A stretch of 64,000 bases of DNA. It comes from Tachypleus tridentatus. Taxonomy: Eukaryota; Arthropoda; Merostomata; Xiphosura; Limulidae. Below, piece by piece: positions 32,555-47,500 of this stretch. The first letter of the stretch is position 1, and every line of letters begins with the position of its first letter. The stretch covers positions 161,777,290 through 161,841,289 of the forward strand of contig NC_134834.1 in the NCBI RefSeq assembly GCF_004210375.1, in the 5' to 3' direction. Under the pieces are notes generated by a model. The model saw nothing but the letters and a program-made list of their open reading frames with translations, had not been told where the DNA came from and did no database searches. The position numbers and the translations under genes are program-made.

Positions 32555-35500
32555 CTTAAGAAACAATTAGAAATACTGAACTGTAGTAACTAATACACAG
32601 CAACATATATATATATGCACTAATTTGTTATAAGTAAAACTTTAAATACATATGTAATAAATTCCATATTAAAATATTCTGTAAAATTTTATGAAATTAG
32701 TTTACGTTTTCAGTCATGTAGTGCTGCAATAAAAACATATATTTTTTGAATATATATAACTAGCATAAAATATCCATGCTCTGCTGTAGGATTCTAAGGT
32801 CCCTTCATGATTCACAGAGGCATCAATATACCAATTAAGCATCTCCATTATTTTAATTACTTTTACAGGTAACTCAATGTGTCATTTCTTTAATTGATTT
32901 GTTTGTTGCCATTTTACAAACTTATTTCATTTCAACTTTTTGTTAATTCTCAAGTTTGTATTTTTCTTCCTATGTCTGTGTTGAAAAACGAAAAGATCAT
33001 TTAGCAAAAGACCTTCATTCATTCAGTACAAGAGAATTAGAAAAAAACAACAACAAACGTTTTCCATAGATCTTCAGGAAACAGAACTAATGGGTTTAAG
33101 AGCTATAGGATGAAAAAAAATTGCTAAAGTTTTTATCAATCAAAGTTAAAAAACAATACATAGGTGCCCTCCCTCAAAATACCCTTAATATACACTCAAA
33201 GTTTCAGGTGTCTAAGTTTTCCTCTTGGAACTATGGCAATCACACACATACAGACAGGCTATTTTTTTTATTATTATTACAATATGTTTTTTTTTTTTTC
33301 ATCAATTTTACATGAATTAAGTACAGCTTGAACTATTTTTGACAGCCTATGAGTGATAAAAAACTGGGAAAATATTGTAATGGTTAATCAGCAGAGTAAC
33401 ACAGAATTAATGATCCAGAAATTCAGTTGTGTTTTTATAAGTGTTATGTACTTAAAAAAGTGTGTAAAAAGGACATTTCCAGTAATGCAGTGATAAAACA
33501 TCCAAGATCACATCTACAAATAAAAGTTAAATCAATGCATATCTGTCTTTGCCTGATTATCTGCAAAATATTTTTCATACTTTACAGGGCTCATAAGAAG
33601 GTTAAAAAAATGATAAGATAAAACACACAGTCATGATCTTGATATAATAATCATGTCATAATAAAAACACTATAATAAATCAACTTTTGAAAAAAAATCC
33701 TCTATCCTCTACAAATGGTTTAATGTAAGTTGAACCACTCAACCAATATTTATCTTTAATGTTAAAACAAGTAAAAACACACACTCAGGGGTGAGAACCT
33801 GTTTTTGATCAGTTATTCACTCATGTTTGGGAGAATTGCAAAGAAATATGCTCATACTGATGTTATAGTCTCCTACAGAATCAGTATCAGAACACAACAT
33901 ACTTCATGGTACATGCAGCTATTGTTCTGTTGTTTATGATTTTTAACATTTTTTGTATCTTCAACCAATATATCTTGTTGCATGTGGAGTACTACGAGTA
34001 CCTGAATGGTAAACTGTGTAGATCATTGGAGCAAACAATCAGTTTTGTGCATTTTAAAATATGATATACTTACTTAACTTTTCTTTAAAATTAACTTCAT
34101 TAACATATTTTTGTTATGATGTTTAAGATAATTTGAATATTACTATTATTAATTCTTTTAGGATTATTTTTCATTGTTAGCTTATAATATGGAATTAAGT
34201 CTAACTTGAATCTTCTAAGTTGGCTGAACTTTGTGAGATATTATAATCACCAAAAACATTGTTACAGTACCTAAATAATGCTTTAATGAATCATAATTAT
34301 AACAGATTTTTTATTTAATAATTTAAGATGTTAAGTACTTCTTATCAGCTTGTTATATAGAATTGACTGTATTGACTAATTAATTACTATTTAGTTTTGA
34401 TTTCTATAATTTGCTCACTTTTTAATCAAGAGATAATAATTTCATACAAGTATCACAAATTCTGATTTAATGTAACTTGACTGTGGATGTTAAAATACCA
34501 AACTGATATTACTACTTAGTTACAGTTTTTTCAAATAGAATATAAAAACTATTTTGTTATTTTTACTTGTATTAAAAATATGCAAATATTAACAGATACT
34601 TGAGTAAAATAGTACCTTGAGAGAATAATTTGGAGTTTCTTCACGGTCAACTACTTTAACTAAAATAATCTCTCCATTGCTGCCATCAATGGAAAATTTC
34701 TGTCCCACATTCCCACTAACTATGCTGTAGAAAATATTGCTGTTAGCTCGAGATTTATCCAAGTCAGTTGCTGACACTTTAGTTACTGTTGTACCTGGCT
34801 CTGATTCTTCTGACACATGAGTACTGAAATATTGAAGTTGACACAGAAATAAGAGTTTATTAAAACTAATTTCAATTAAAATGTGTACTTAAAGATGAGA
34901 CTGATTTAAATTGTTACTCAAAATTCCAAATTATTAAATGATTTCAGAGTTAAAGTTGAAGATCAAAGTAAACTGAGTTCAATACAATCTAATTTAACAT
35001 TTGAAACATTCACAAGTTTCTCGAAGATAATTTTATATAATTTTAATTCAACTTCTACACATTTTTTATGTCATTCTCTCTGGACTTGATTTTTAATCAC
35101 TAGATATTAGTAAAAGTGACAAACTACACACACACACACACACATACACATATATTTAATTATGTTGGTTAATTTCCTGATTTCTTATTGATGAATAATG
35201 ATATACAGTAGAATTACTTTAGTGATACCATAATTTATCTCTCATCATTAATTTTTACACACTGTTTTATGAAAATATGTTTTTGCTTTCTACATACCTG
35301 TAGACTAATTTTGAAAACTTTGGTGCATTATCATTTATATCCTTTAGATGAACCTGCACAGCAGCAGCACTAAGAAGGGAAGGATTACCCTTATCTTTAG
35401 CTGTCACCACCAGATGGAGTACTGGTTGCTTAGGGTCAAATGCTAGTGATTTATTGGTATGTATCATACCTGTAATAAACACAATAATTTAAAGCAAGAA

Positions 35501-38500
35501 CATAAATTTATAAACTTTGACTACACTTCAACACTTTATAGATAACAAATTATACCCTTAAACATTGCCACTTCTTGTGATATATATTTACATATTATTG
35601 ATAGACATTCCTTACCAGTTTTTTCATTTATATAAAATCCCTCAACTGAAATGGACACAAGACTATAACTAATAACAGCATTTGTTCCAGTGTCTTCATC
35701 AGTAGCATTAATTTTAAGCACTTCATATCCAGGGCTTACAAGTTCAGGTAGATGGACCTATAAGTAGAGACAAAATAACTTCCATGTTAACTTTCAAAAA
35801 CTTTCCATATTTATTACTGTTAATTTCTTTCATCATAGTTTTGTAGTAGAGAAATCCATTCAATAGAATTAACCAAAGTTTATATCAGATGGAACTAATA
35901 TGCCTTTTAAATCGAATAATACATAAATCATAGTATTTCTTAAAATGTTTAATTTTTGTAGTTTCTTTACATGCTATAGTATTTGAAAATTGTGTAACTT
36001 CTACTTCTTCTTTAAGTTTTTTATTTCTTTAATCTATGTAATTTCTATTACTTCTATAATATCTTTAAACTTTAAATGCTGTTTTCTTTGTTAGAATTAC
36101 ATAACAAAAATTCTTAAGAGTAAACTGATTAACCTTTTCTCAGTCCTTATAAACTTTATCTTAAAATTCTTGTAGTTTATTCCATTCTGTGAAACTTATC
36201 ACTAATTATGATTATCTCAACCTTTGTAATTTAAAAAAAATATTTTCTTCTCTTTCTACAGTCAGATGAAATGACAAATTCTGCAAAAGCTTCTTGTTCT
36301 GAGGTTCGTTTTTCCATCTTTACATTTATTTAACTAACTTATTAATATCCATTCTGAAATAGGTATAGTCTCAGATACATATAACAAAATCTATTTAAAA
36401 ATCTGACATGTCTCTATTAATTATTTTACTAAAGTTTTCAAATAAAGGTCGTATCTTACAGATTTGAGAAGTTTTTAGGTGAAAATTTGATTTAAAGAGA
36501 TTTTTAGTTTAAATTTTTATCTATTCTACTGATTACAAATGATATCGTTAGAATGAAAAATAAGTCATAGAAAATAAGAAGATTATCCTTTTGTTTAGAT
36601 CTGAGAAAATCATTTAAGCCTCATCATCATATTACAACATATAAACTTAAAAACACTAATATTAAATACTATGTCATTCAGGAGTTACTGAAAGCATTTA
36701 AATAACAGAAAAAAATTCTCAAATTTAATAACTGTTGTCTGTATCCTTGATAATCATTGTAGAATTTTCCAAAGATTAGTTTTACCCTACTATTTAGCTT
36801 ATATTCTTCTTATCTGAATGAACATAATCAACCACGATTTTCTGAAATACATTTTTACATTTGATACTACTATATTTGATGACTGACTTATCAACATTAT
36901 TAGAAGTAGAAACAGATCTTGGTAAATTACTGACATGGTTAACTGGAAATGCATAAAAATTAACTTTATGATTGCTAAACCTACGCTAAAGTTATCTTGA
37001 TACTTTAGACATAAAAAAGAATGAATTAATTCAACTCATCCAAAGAACTGAAAATTAATTTGCTTGCACACATCACTACAAAAAAAGTAAAATTGCTCAA
37101 AGAATTGATGTTGTGACTAATTTAAAGTTTCTATTCCAAAAAAGTAATCTTTCAAAAATTTGTGTCACTCTGATATTACCATATCTTAATTATTGCATAC
37201 TGGCATTAAGCAGAGTAAGGAATACATTTTTTATTAAAACAGACTGAAGATTATAAGTAAAAAGTGTTAAAATTATTACATAAATTACTATGTTTGTATG
37301 AACAATTCAAACTTTTAGTTAAAAACACATTTTTCTCACAAAAATATCAGCCATGGACCATAAAATACACTTTGATATATGTATTATAGATCAAATAGTC
37401 TGAACTACACAATGTCTACTAATAGTTAGTTTGGATAATCAAGTTTATTAAAAGAGGGTATCTTTTCATGCATTTAACAATAATGACAAACCTTTTCCTT
37501 TATTCAGAGTTAGAGCATTAAATTTATACCTCATAAGAATTCTGGGAGAATACTGGAGCATTGTCATTGATATCTGTCACATGAACAGTTAGGTATGTCT
37601 CTGCAAGATGGGCTGAATCTGAAGCTTGAATCTGAAGCTGATACTGTTTTTGCTTTTCATGGTCTAGAGGCTGGGTGAGAGTAATGTGTCCACTGAATCG
37701 ATCAATGCTAAAGATGCCACTTGGATTTCCACCGGCAGCAAAACTGTAGATGAGAGGAGGGTTGCTATCTACATCATTTGCTGTAATTGTCGTAATGACT
37801 GTACCCACCTTGGATCCTGGAGAAGAAATCCTCAAATTTGACACTGACTACAATAACCATCTCTTTCAAAATCACGAAATAGGCAGACTAAGAAGTGAAG
37901 ATAATCTATATTATTTAAATATTACTTAAGAAATGACACAACTACCTTCTTAGACACAGATCCATAATCTAATGACCTTGTATGTTGAACAGGATTTTAT
38001 GTTCTTGAAAAGCTTACCTAAGTTTTGTGCCTTTGGAGGTTGGGAAAAAAATGAATTCTTTAGAATATAGAGAACCTATAGTTTTTCAGGTAAAAATAGT
38101 TTGATGTTTTCTAGGTAAGCAACTTGTAGTTTTACAGATTTCTTAAATGAATGCATAAATAAAAGTACTTTTCACTGTCCAAAACATAAGAAAATGAACA
38201 AAACGTTTAACCTATTAGAGACAAAAATAAGTATACTATACCTTGCATTTTAACTCATTCCATTCTAATATTCACATGTATCATCTTGATGAGATTTGTA
38301 AACGCAGAAAATTACAAAAAACATTGAATGCAAAAAATATATGATTATATATGATGTTAAAGTAACTGACAAATTAGGCATATTCCATTATTCAAAGATT
38401 AATGTATTAGTACAAAATCATATCAAGTAAAATATTCATATTATAATTTTCTTTTAAACACTACTACAAACAATGATAAGGTCAGAAGAACCAAACAAAA

Positions 38501-41500
38501 AGTCAAAAATGTTCTTGGCAAATTGCTCTGAAAATGTGTTAGTAAAACTGGTAATTCAAGTCTCTTACCTTCGCTGATGCTGACAACATTGTGAGGAGGG
38601 AAAACTGGTTGATTGTCATTGATGTCAACAATAGTAATTCTTAGGGTACAGGTTCCTGTCAACTGAGGGGTTCCTTCATCTGTTGCTATGATTGTCAAAT
38701 GGTAAGTGTCTCTTATTTCTCTATCCAAGACAATGTTGGTCTTTACAATACCACTGTATGGGGGTTCAATCACAAAGGCATTGTCATGGTTTCCATCTAT
38801 GATGTGGTAGATTATGTTTCCAGTACCTCCCTGGTCTTCATCTAATGCAGAAACCTAAATTAAAGACAAAACGTTAATAATGATGAGTGATGACAATAAT
38901 TATTATTACGAGGCAACAAAAAAAAAAAATCTTTCTTTGGCTTACTTCCACTTATTAATGTATCTAGCTGTTTTATTACAGCTGTAAGAATATATTTACA
39001 TCACAATTACAGCTTCTATTTTACTAAACATTTTCCACTTTATGAAATAAATTCCCAGATGATTTCATAACATAGTATTCTTAACAATGAAGAAAAATAT
39101 AATTCTGTTACTAAGTAACAATGTTTGCAATTATACAATCTCTAGTGAAGCCATAATGAACTAGAGGGGTACTCAGTGGAATGCACAGATCTGCCACACA
39201 GTGTTAATCAAATTTGACCCTTAAAAATACAAAAATTTGATTGTATGTCTGTTGTTATTAATGGACACGGTCCATTTTTTAAAGGACAATAAGGAATAAT
39301 ATTCTACATAGGCCCACTAAGTTTCATCAAAATCTGATCATTTTTTTACTCAGTTATATATCAAAACTAGTATGACAAACCAATCATCAGGTTAACAGAT
39401 AGGAACTTTTTGGATTTTCATAACCTTGAAAATTTTGATCTCCCAAAAACTAATCACTTCTGAGTTGGGTCTTAGTCCTAGTGTATACCAACATTCATCT
39501 AAATCCATTCAGTCATTTTTCAAGACATCTTGCTGATTAACACACAAGTATACACAGAGGTAAAAACATAACCTCTGGCAAACTTGTGCAGTCAACAGGT
39601 AATAACAAAATCACTATAAAACAAAATGTGGTGAAGCCATCAAACAGATAACAAACAAATCAAAACATGCCACAAAATAAATTTTGTCTATAGAATAAAT
39701 GTACAGTATTCTTGTAATTATAAGCTACCATATGACTAACACTATAGCTTTATTTCTGTTTAGAGATTTTGAAAAAAAAAAATCATTGAATATGGTATTT
39801 CCACTGTATTTTATTAAAAATAAAAACAGCAGAAAAGACTGATATAATTCAAATATTGAAATATCTGAACAATATGCTAACATGTGTAATAAATGTCCAA
39901 TTAAACACTAACTACCTGCGTAACATATGTGCTTTTGTGATTTCCTTCCCACACTGAAGCTGTGTAATGTTCTTGGGCAAAACGAGGAGGGTTATCATTC
40001 TGATCCACTAAGTGGACAGTCAAAGCAGTATATCCATATACTGGTTCAGCTTCCTCTGTTTTTGCTACAATCAAAACTTTCATTGTCTGAAAACGTTCAA
40101 AATCCAGCAGTGATGAGTTTTTAACTCGGATGATTCCTAAAAAATAATTGTACAAAAAATATTATTCAAGCTGGGACAATTTCTATTGGGTTTTGCTATT
40201 AACTAGTCAGAAAAATATTAAATATGCTAATATCAACTACAGTTAAGATTTGAACAAGAACTTTTGAATGATTTATTATATGTTTGTTTTGAGATATTTG
40301 TGAAATTTGACACCCATGGTTTGAAAGTGTGGAGTACAATTTTTTCTTACGTAGTAATAAGATTTGGTCAGTAGACCTGGAAATCCACAATCCAACACAC
40401 TAGCCACAGGGCGAGGTTCAGCCTTACTTATTTATGTAAATAATAACAATTATACAATGTATGAATAGACAATTCAGTCGAGAGATATAATAGTGGGATA
40501 GTTAACATAAAGTAACATCAGATAAAAGAACAAGGGATTTTTTGGTCCATCTAGGCATTCTTATCCACAAAACACCATATTAAACTAAATTTTAAAACTA
40601 AAAGTTAACATTTTCCATTTAACTATTTATCAAGCTTTCCCTTAAAATCCCTTCAAGTAACTGCATCTACCATAACTGAAGATAACCCTTACCTATTATA
40701 AACAAGTAAAGCTAAATCAGGTCTGTGAAGATGCAAATGAGTGAGGCAAGATGTTAACTAGTAATATGTTTATATAATCAACAGGAATTATACTACAATC
40801 TAAAGAAATAATAGAGTAGTTACAAGTACTAGTGTTTTCATGTTTATAAAAACTATGAAGCCTACATCCTAAGTCACAAATACAGAAGTGAGATTGATGA
40901 AATACTGATATTCTTGTCTTTATATAACCAGTGAAATTATACTACAATCTATGATACAAAAATTATCAGGCTTATATAAACAAAACAAATCTAAAATAAA
41001 CTCTACAGGTATACATCTAAGTCTGAGAAGATACAAGGACACACCTGAGTTACGAGAAATGCTGAATGCTCCTTCAGGATTTTCATTAATCAAAGAATAA
41101 GTAATTACAACTGATTGACCAGATGGAGCACTGACTTTTACAGTTGTGACTTCCAGTCCCTTTGGGGCATTTTCAGGTAATTCTATAATGTAGCTTTTGT
41201 TTTGAAACTTTAGCATTGGTGGAGGAGTACCATTCTCCACGTAAATTTCCCAAGATATCTATAAATAAAAAAAATACAAGATAGATATTTTTACCTCTTT
41301 TATCTCCTCATAATTACTAAGGCAACTTAATATGCCCCTTTTAACTTTTAAAACTCTTTCAAACAATTCACAATTGCTGGCATCATCTATTTTATTTACA
41401 ATAAAATTCTTATTTATCCCTTAGTTTCAATAAATTCTAAACAACAGTGTTTAATAACAGAAACTTTGAAAAAACATTAAACTATAGGTTTAGACTAATT

Positions 41501-44500
41501 TTATCAAAATTGAATGACTGTAAAAATCCCAATGTAAAGTTTTTGAGATTTATTTTCAGTTTGAGAAGTTAAAATTTTCTTATACCGAACATTTATTTCC
41601 AACAGGTACTTATCTCTTTTCACCCAAAGCTATCTCAATCCTGGTTTGCCTTTTAAGCTAAATTTTCACTAAAAAGTCTTTTATACCCTTTCATTTTTGC
41701 ACCATTTCAGAACATGTGCTGATCATCTAACTACTACCTTCCATCATTCATACTGTGCCATCGATACTAGTGCAGTTTCCTTCTTCTACTAATCTAGTAT
41801 ACTCTTCACTTTTAAGAATTGACAGGTACAAACTAGAAACACCAACGTATTAGTGGGGAAAAAGGGTGGAAAATGGGTGAGAAATACATTTTCATTTTAA
41901 GATGTTAACTTTCAAAACAGTACTACCCCATCTCACCCAAAGCTAGAATACCACATTACAAAGGTAGAGGGGTTGGTGAAGGTGTAACAGTTTGGTAATG
42001 TTAGGATGAAATATGTCCTTTTGTGGTTCTTGGACGAGTGATCAGAAAAGAGGGAACAGCAGGGGCTATTGCTCCAGTAAGGGCCAGAGCAGAGGGAATC
42101 ATGTTTAAGCCAGCCAATATGGAACAACTTGCAGAACATAATAAGAAGTTGTCTAAACAAGGGAAATGATTCTGGAAAGGAGATGATAGTCTGATTAGAG
42201 GGTAGGCATATAGGTGAAGATCCCTCCAATCTGAACTGAAAGAATTCACCTCCTAGAGCTAAGGGTAAGGAACTAGAGACCAAATGAAAGGAAGTTTGGC
42301 ATTCCAACGAGTGACAAGGGCATATATGTGTGTGTGTGTGTGGTGTTCCCAGTTGAGAACAAACTCACAGAAATCACAGAAAGGACCACTCTGTGGGGAG
42401 AACCTGGTTGAAAAAGAATAAATGATCAGCCACAAGATTCATAATTCTTGGAACATGGCATGCCAATACTGCCCTGTCATGGTCATTGGCCTAGTACATG
42501 AGATCCACAGTCTGAAAACACAAAGACCTGGACTTGGTTCCCCCCTACTTGGTGATATAGCACATGACAGTAGAATTGTCAGAATTAACCACAACCAGCC
42601 ATCTCTGCAGGAATGGAAGGAAATTATACAGAGCCCAATGAACTGCCAAAGGTTCCATGATGTTCAAGTTCATACTGGGTCACCAAACAAGGTTGGCCCT
42701 GATTCCAGGTGAAAGGTTTATGGGATGGTCCCAGGATTTGTGATAGAAGTTCCACTGATTGAGAAGCAGCCTTTGAAGAGAATGTATGTGTGTCCAAATT
42801 AAGGGAAAGAGGTTTTCCAAGGAAGCTCACATCCCCAAATGAGATAGAACCTATCGAGTACAGGAAAAGAAAGAGAAGGTAAAGCCTTCGTTGCAGCCTG
42901 CTCTGTATTCAAGATCTGAAGTGGTGAAGGCTTGAGCTAACTGAGATGGAAATTGAAGAGAACCCCAAATAAATAAGATACTGCATGAAGGTAGTAAAGG
43001 ATTTCTCCAATTTGATGAGAAACCCCACCCAAGCAGCTTCTCAAAGAAATAAGCAGGTGCGAGTGACTGACTGGATGTGGGAAGAGGTGAGCAGTAGCCA
43101 ATCATCCATGTAACTGTGAATTCAAAGATCCAACGAGTGAATGTGATATGTAAAAGTTGACAAAACACATGTGGGGCTGATAAAAGACCAAATGGCAGAA
43201 CCCAGAACTGGAAGATAGAACCCTCATGGACAAACCAAATAAAATGATGTAACACTGGTGCAATTAGAATATGAAGATTGGCATTTGTCACATCAAACTT
43301 TGTCATTCAAAGTCCCAGGGAAAACCCACTGAAGCAAGAGGTAGGACTCTATAGTGAATCAAAGTGTCTTGAGGGAGATATACAGCCAGGACAGATTTAT
43401 GATGCATCACAGTGTCCAATCTCCCATGTTTTTGGAGACACCAAATAAACTGAAGTAAAATCCCAGTTAAGTGGACAGCTCCTTTGTGCAGGTCTAACAG
43501 ACTCAGCAAGATGACTGGATGAAATACAATCTTAAGGAGGAGAGGAGATGCAGGGGGGGGACAAATATGAGGGCAGAAACCTTCAAACAGAACTGCTATG
43601 AAGTGTAGTCAAAATGACACATAAATTAAAAGTTCTAAGAGAAAGTACTCAATACTAATGAACTAACAAACCTTAGAAATTTGTAGTTTGCAAAGTCCAT
43701 AAAAATAATAAACCTGCAAAACTATGAAATTTGACCTAAAACATGAAACAATTAGCAACATCTAAAGTACAAAACTGCTAAAGAAACTTAGGAGATAAAA
43801 TACCTTTAAATATTGAACATACAAGTCCACCCAAAGAACCTATAAGAGAAAGGATACAAAAGTAAAACCTATCCTGAAGAACATCACAAAAAAAAAATGC
43901 AAATCTCTAATCCACAATTAGATGTGACTAATAGTAATGAAAAAGGAACTTACACACTAAATAATATAAGCAGTGAAAAAAATCAAAAATAGCAAACCAA
44001 TACAACATATACAAAATTAGCAAAAGGTACAATTACCCAAACAGTGATGACCATGAAAAACCAGTACATGCACCCCAAAATTTAAACAAAGTAATAACTA
44101 AACTCTAAATGCAAATTAAAATCAAAGTAACTTATATAGTAAAAGAATTACAAAAACCTAACTTACCAAATAACAAGCAGGGAAGACATACAAGAAATGA
44201 TGAGATATAAAAGACTGGTGTGCTACTAGTGAAAATATTTTTAGCAATGCTTAGAGAACAAATTGGGATTGAGATAGTTTTGGATGAATAGGATGTGGTA
44301 CCATTTCAAAAGCCTATAATTCAGGTAAAATGGCACAATTACTCTGATTTTCATACAGAAGTTTCTAATACTTTGATGAAACTGTTTTCTTTAAATTCTG
44401 TTCCTTTTTTTTTGTTAGATTGAGTTAAATTTCATGCAACTCAATAAACTGGATAAAACACTGATTATTTTATCAATTTTAGTTGTTCAAGTTTAAAACA

Positions 44501-47500
44501 CTATAAAAACTTATGAATTTTCACTTTTGTTCAGCAGTACTCTAAGCTAGCTAGTATGAGACTGGTTACTAACTAGTTACAGTACTCTAAGCTAACTAGT
44601 ATGAGACTGGTTACTAACTAGTTACAGTACTCTAAGTTAACTAGTATGAGACTGGTTACTAACTAGTTACAGTACTCTAAGCTAGCTAGTATGAGACTGG
44701 TTACTAACTAGTTACAGTACTCTAAGCTAGCTAGTATGAGACTGGTTACTAACTAGTTACAGTACTCTTCTACTAATCTCAGATTTTATTTATATTTTGC
44801 AGATTCTGAATTTTTCCATTTAAAAAATGTTTTGGGTAGGAACATTTTCTTCCTTGTATAATTTATGATCATAATCAAGTCTTTGGCATAACCAGTGCTT
44901 CTTTGTGATAACTTATACACATACCCAAAGTAGTTTTTGCTGGTCGACCTCTGTCAGTAGCTGTGACTTCAATGTGAAACACAGTGCCTGCATCAGACAA
45001 TAAACTACCTGAAACAGTCACCATGCCACTATCTCTGTCAAGGTGGAACTTTCCAGCCATAGCTGAGCTTACAAAGCTACAAATAAAAAAAGAAAAATAT
45101 ATCCATATCTATTTTTTTAAAAAAACAGAAATGCTTGCTTAATGTAATGAAATGTTTAATATGAAAAAAATTGAAACTAAACAGAAAGTACACTAATATA
45201 TGTTTCATTCTGAATTTAGAAAGGTTTTAAACAAAGATATATTCCAACTGTAATACACATATTCAAACTATATAGGTGAGAATTATACATTGTAAAATAA
45301 TATATATGCTTATCCTGTGAAAATCTATCATACGTATTACATAAAAATGATGAAAAACTCAACTGTACCATATCCCTTAACAACTTTCTTGATAAAATTT
45401 ACCTGAGAAAGTTATAACTCAAATTCTTTTCACTTCAACATTCAATCTGTTTTAATTTATCAGCAAGGTTGGCTATTTCAAACATTAGTGTGTAATAAAT
45501 ATGATTAAGAGAAAGTTTAAGCAGCAAGACACATTGCTCAGACACTACTAAGGCAGATGCAGTCAACAGAAGTCTCAAATCAAGTTGTAAAGCACATGTG
45601 TAGATTTAAATCCAAAAATAAACATTCAAATAGTGCAAGCATCACATAATGTTTGACTACTCTTTTCATCCTTTTCTGTTTTAACTTATCAATATTATAT
45701 AAACTACTGGCAGGGTTTTAGCAAATCCAAAGAAAATACCCTTAAGATTATCTGTGTTAAAACTGTAGAGAATGTTTTGTACTTACTGAATTAGTAGTTA
45801 TAGAAAACACTCAGTCAAATTGATGTTACTGTTAGTTAAAAGTCTCTGCTAACAATCCAATACCTTTTAAATATAAGCATTGATCCAACCTAATCTACAT
45901 ATGTTTCAAAAACTTTTTTGAATCATAACTACAATTAAAAATAATAATAATCATGTGCAAAGTGAGCTGAACACATTGTCGAATTTAACAAATGCTTTCA
46001 ATGATTAGGATTACAGTTGTAGTCCCAGTATTACCAGAATTCTATACATTGGGTTACCAACAAATTCAAATGAATTGGAATGTATAGTAGACAAAAATTG
46101 TTACTTTTTTCACTGTTGTTTTTAAAACAAAATACCACAATAATATTACAAAAAACTGCAAGAGTGCATAAATAAACTTTATGTCACTTTTTTCTTCTTC
46201 TTAAATGAAGTTTTAATGTCTAAAACAAAGTTTTACCTGTAAATTATTGCAGCATTAGGACCTTCGTCTTTATCATTAGCTTCAAGATGCACAACTTGAG
46301 TGCCAGGATGAGCATGAGCAGATACAGTAGTAAAGTAGGGATAATTCAGAAACACAGGCCTATTATCATTAACATCAGCAACACTAACATAAACAACCGC
46401 TCGTTCCAATCGAGCATCATACTTTCCACTGTCAGTAGCTTGTACTTCAAACTTGTATGAATCTCTCTTTTCTCTGTTAAAATGTCTAGAATTAAAGAAA
46501 AAGAACATTGTGTAAAGAATGCAAGTGCTTAAATGGATAATGTTATATATACACCTACTGTTTCAAAAAATAGCTTCAGTGTCATCTTTGAACTGCAGTC
46601 ACTATGATAACCAAGTCATTTTTATCATATTTTTAATAATTAATTAAGAATACCATCTTGTAACAGAATAAATTGAATGTATAACTTAAACAACTCATCT
46701 TAACCATACATAATTCTTATTTCCTCAAAATCAATTTAAATCTATAACATATTCTGAAACAGTAAAACTCTTCTTATTTAAAGCAGTTTATCTAGAAGGA
46801 TGTTTGTTTCTTAAGATATTTAACACTGATGTATAAAGTATATACATATATTTTCTATATGAAAAGGAAAAATCATATCACTATTTTTATCTTATTTATA
46901 ATACTGCTTTGAAAAATAAACAGGATTTAGAGAAATAAAGGAAATGTATAAGCTCCCATGACACATTAAGGAAAATGCTATGAATAGCTAAGAACAGTAG
47001 TTTACAACGTAAGTTCTTATTTCAACTATAGAGAGAAAACAGTTAGTTACGAAATTGTTTTTTTTTTATTGTTGAGAGAAATCTGACTTGTTGTATTCCT
47101 TTGATCAAGTATTTACTGTCTTTTTATAACATTTTTTAATTACTTCAAAATATAATTTTTAATAAGACAGAAATCTAACAAAGTGGTATTTGACTGTCAA
47201 TTATAAGTGTTCAAAAGTAATAATAACAATAAAAAAAGACATCAAGTTTATTGGGCTAAATAACTTGAGATTCTACAATGTTTTCATCCAATGTATATAT
47301 TACAACTACTCTGGAAATATAAAGTCCTAACAGTGTTGTATTCACCATTTCAAAATTAAAAATGTTTTTTCTAATTTGGAAATAAATTTTTACTTTGTCA
47401 TATCTCTGATTTCTTTAGTCAAAACATAATAAACAGACTACGAAAAAAAAGGTTTTATTAGTAATTTTATTCTGATTTTAAAATCACATTATATTCTGAT

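Noticed and set aside
44535-44769. CRISPR-like array
   Set aside because: The repeats are directly adjacent without unique spacers in a eukaryotic intron; it is a minisatellite.
41259-44924. A hidden full EC-encoding exon in the intron with the phase conflict
   Set aside because: I scanned the minus strand for DxNDN-type coding and found none; EC-9 already has normal length without it.
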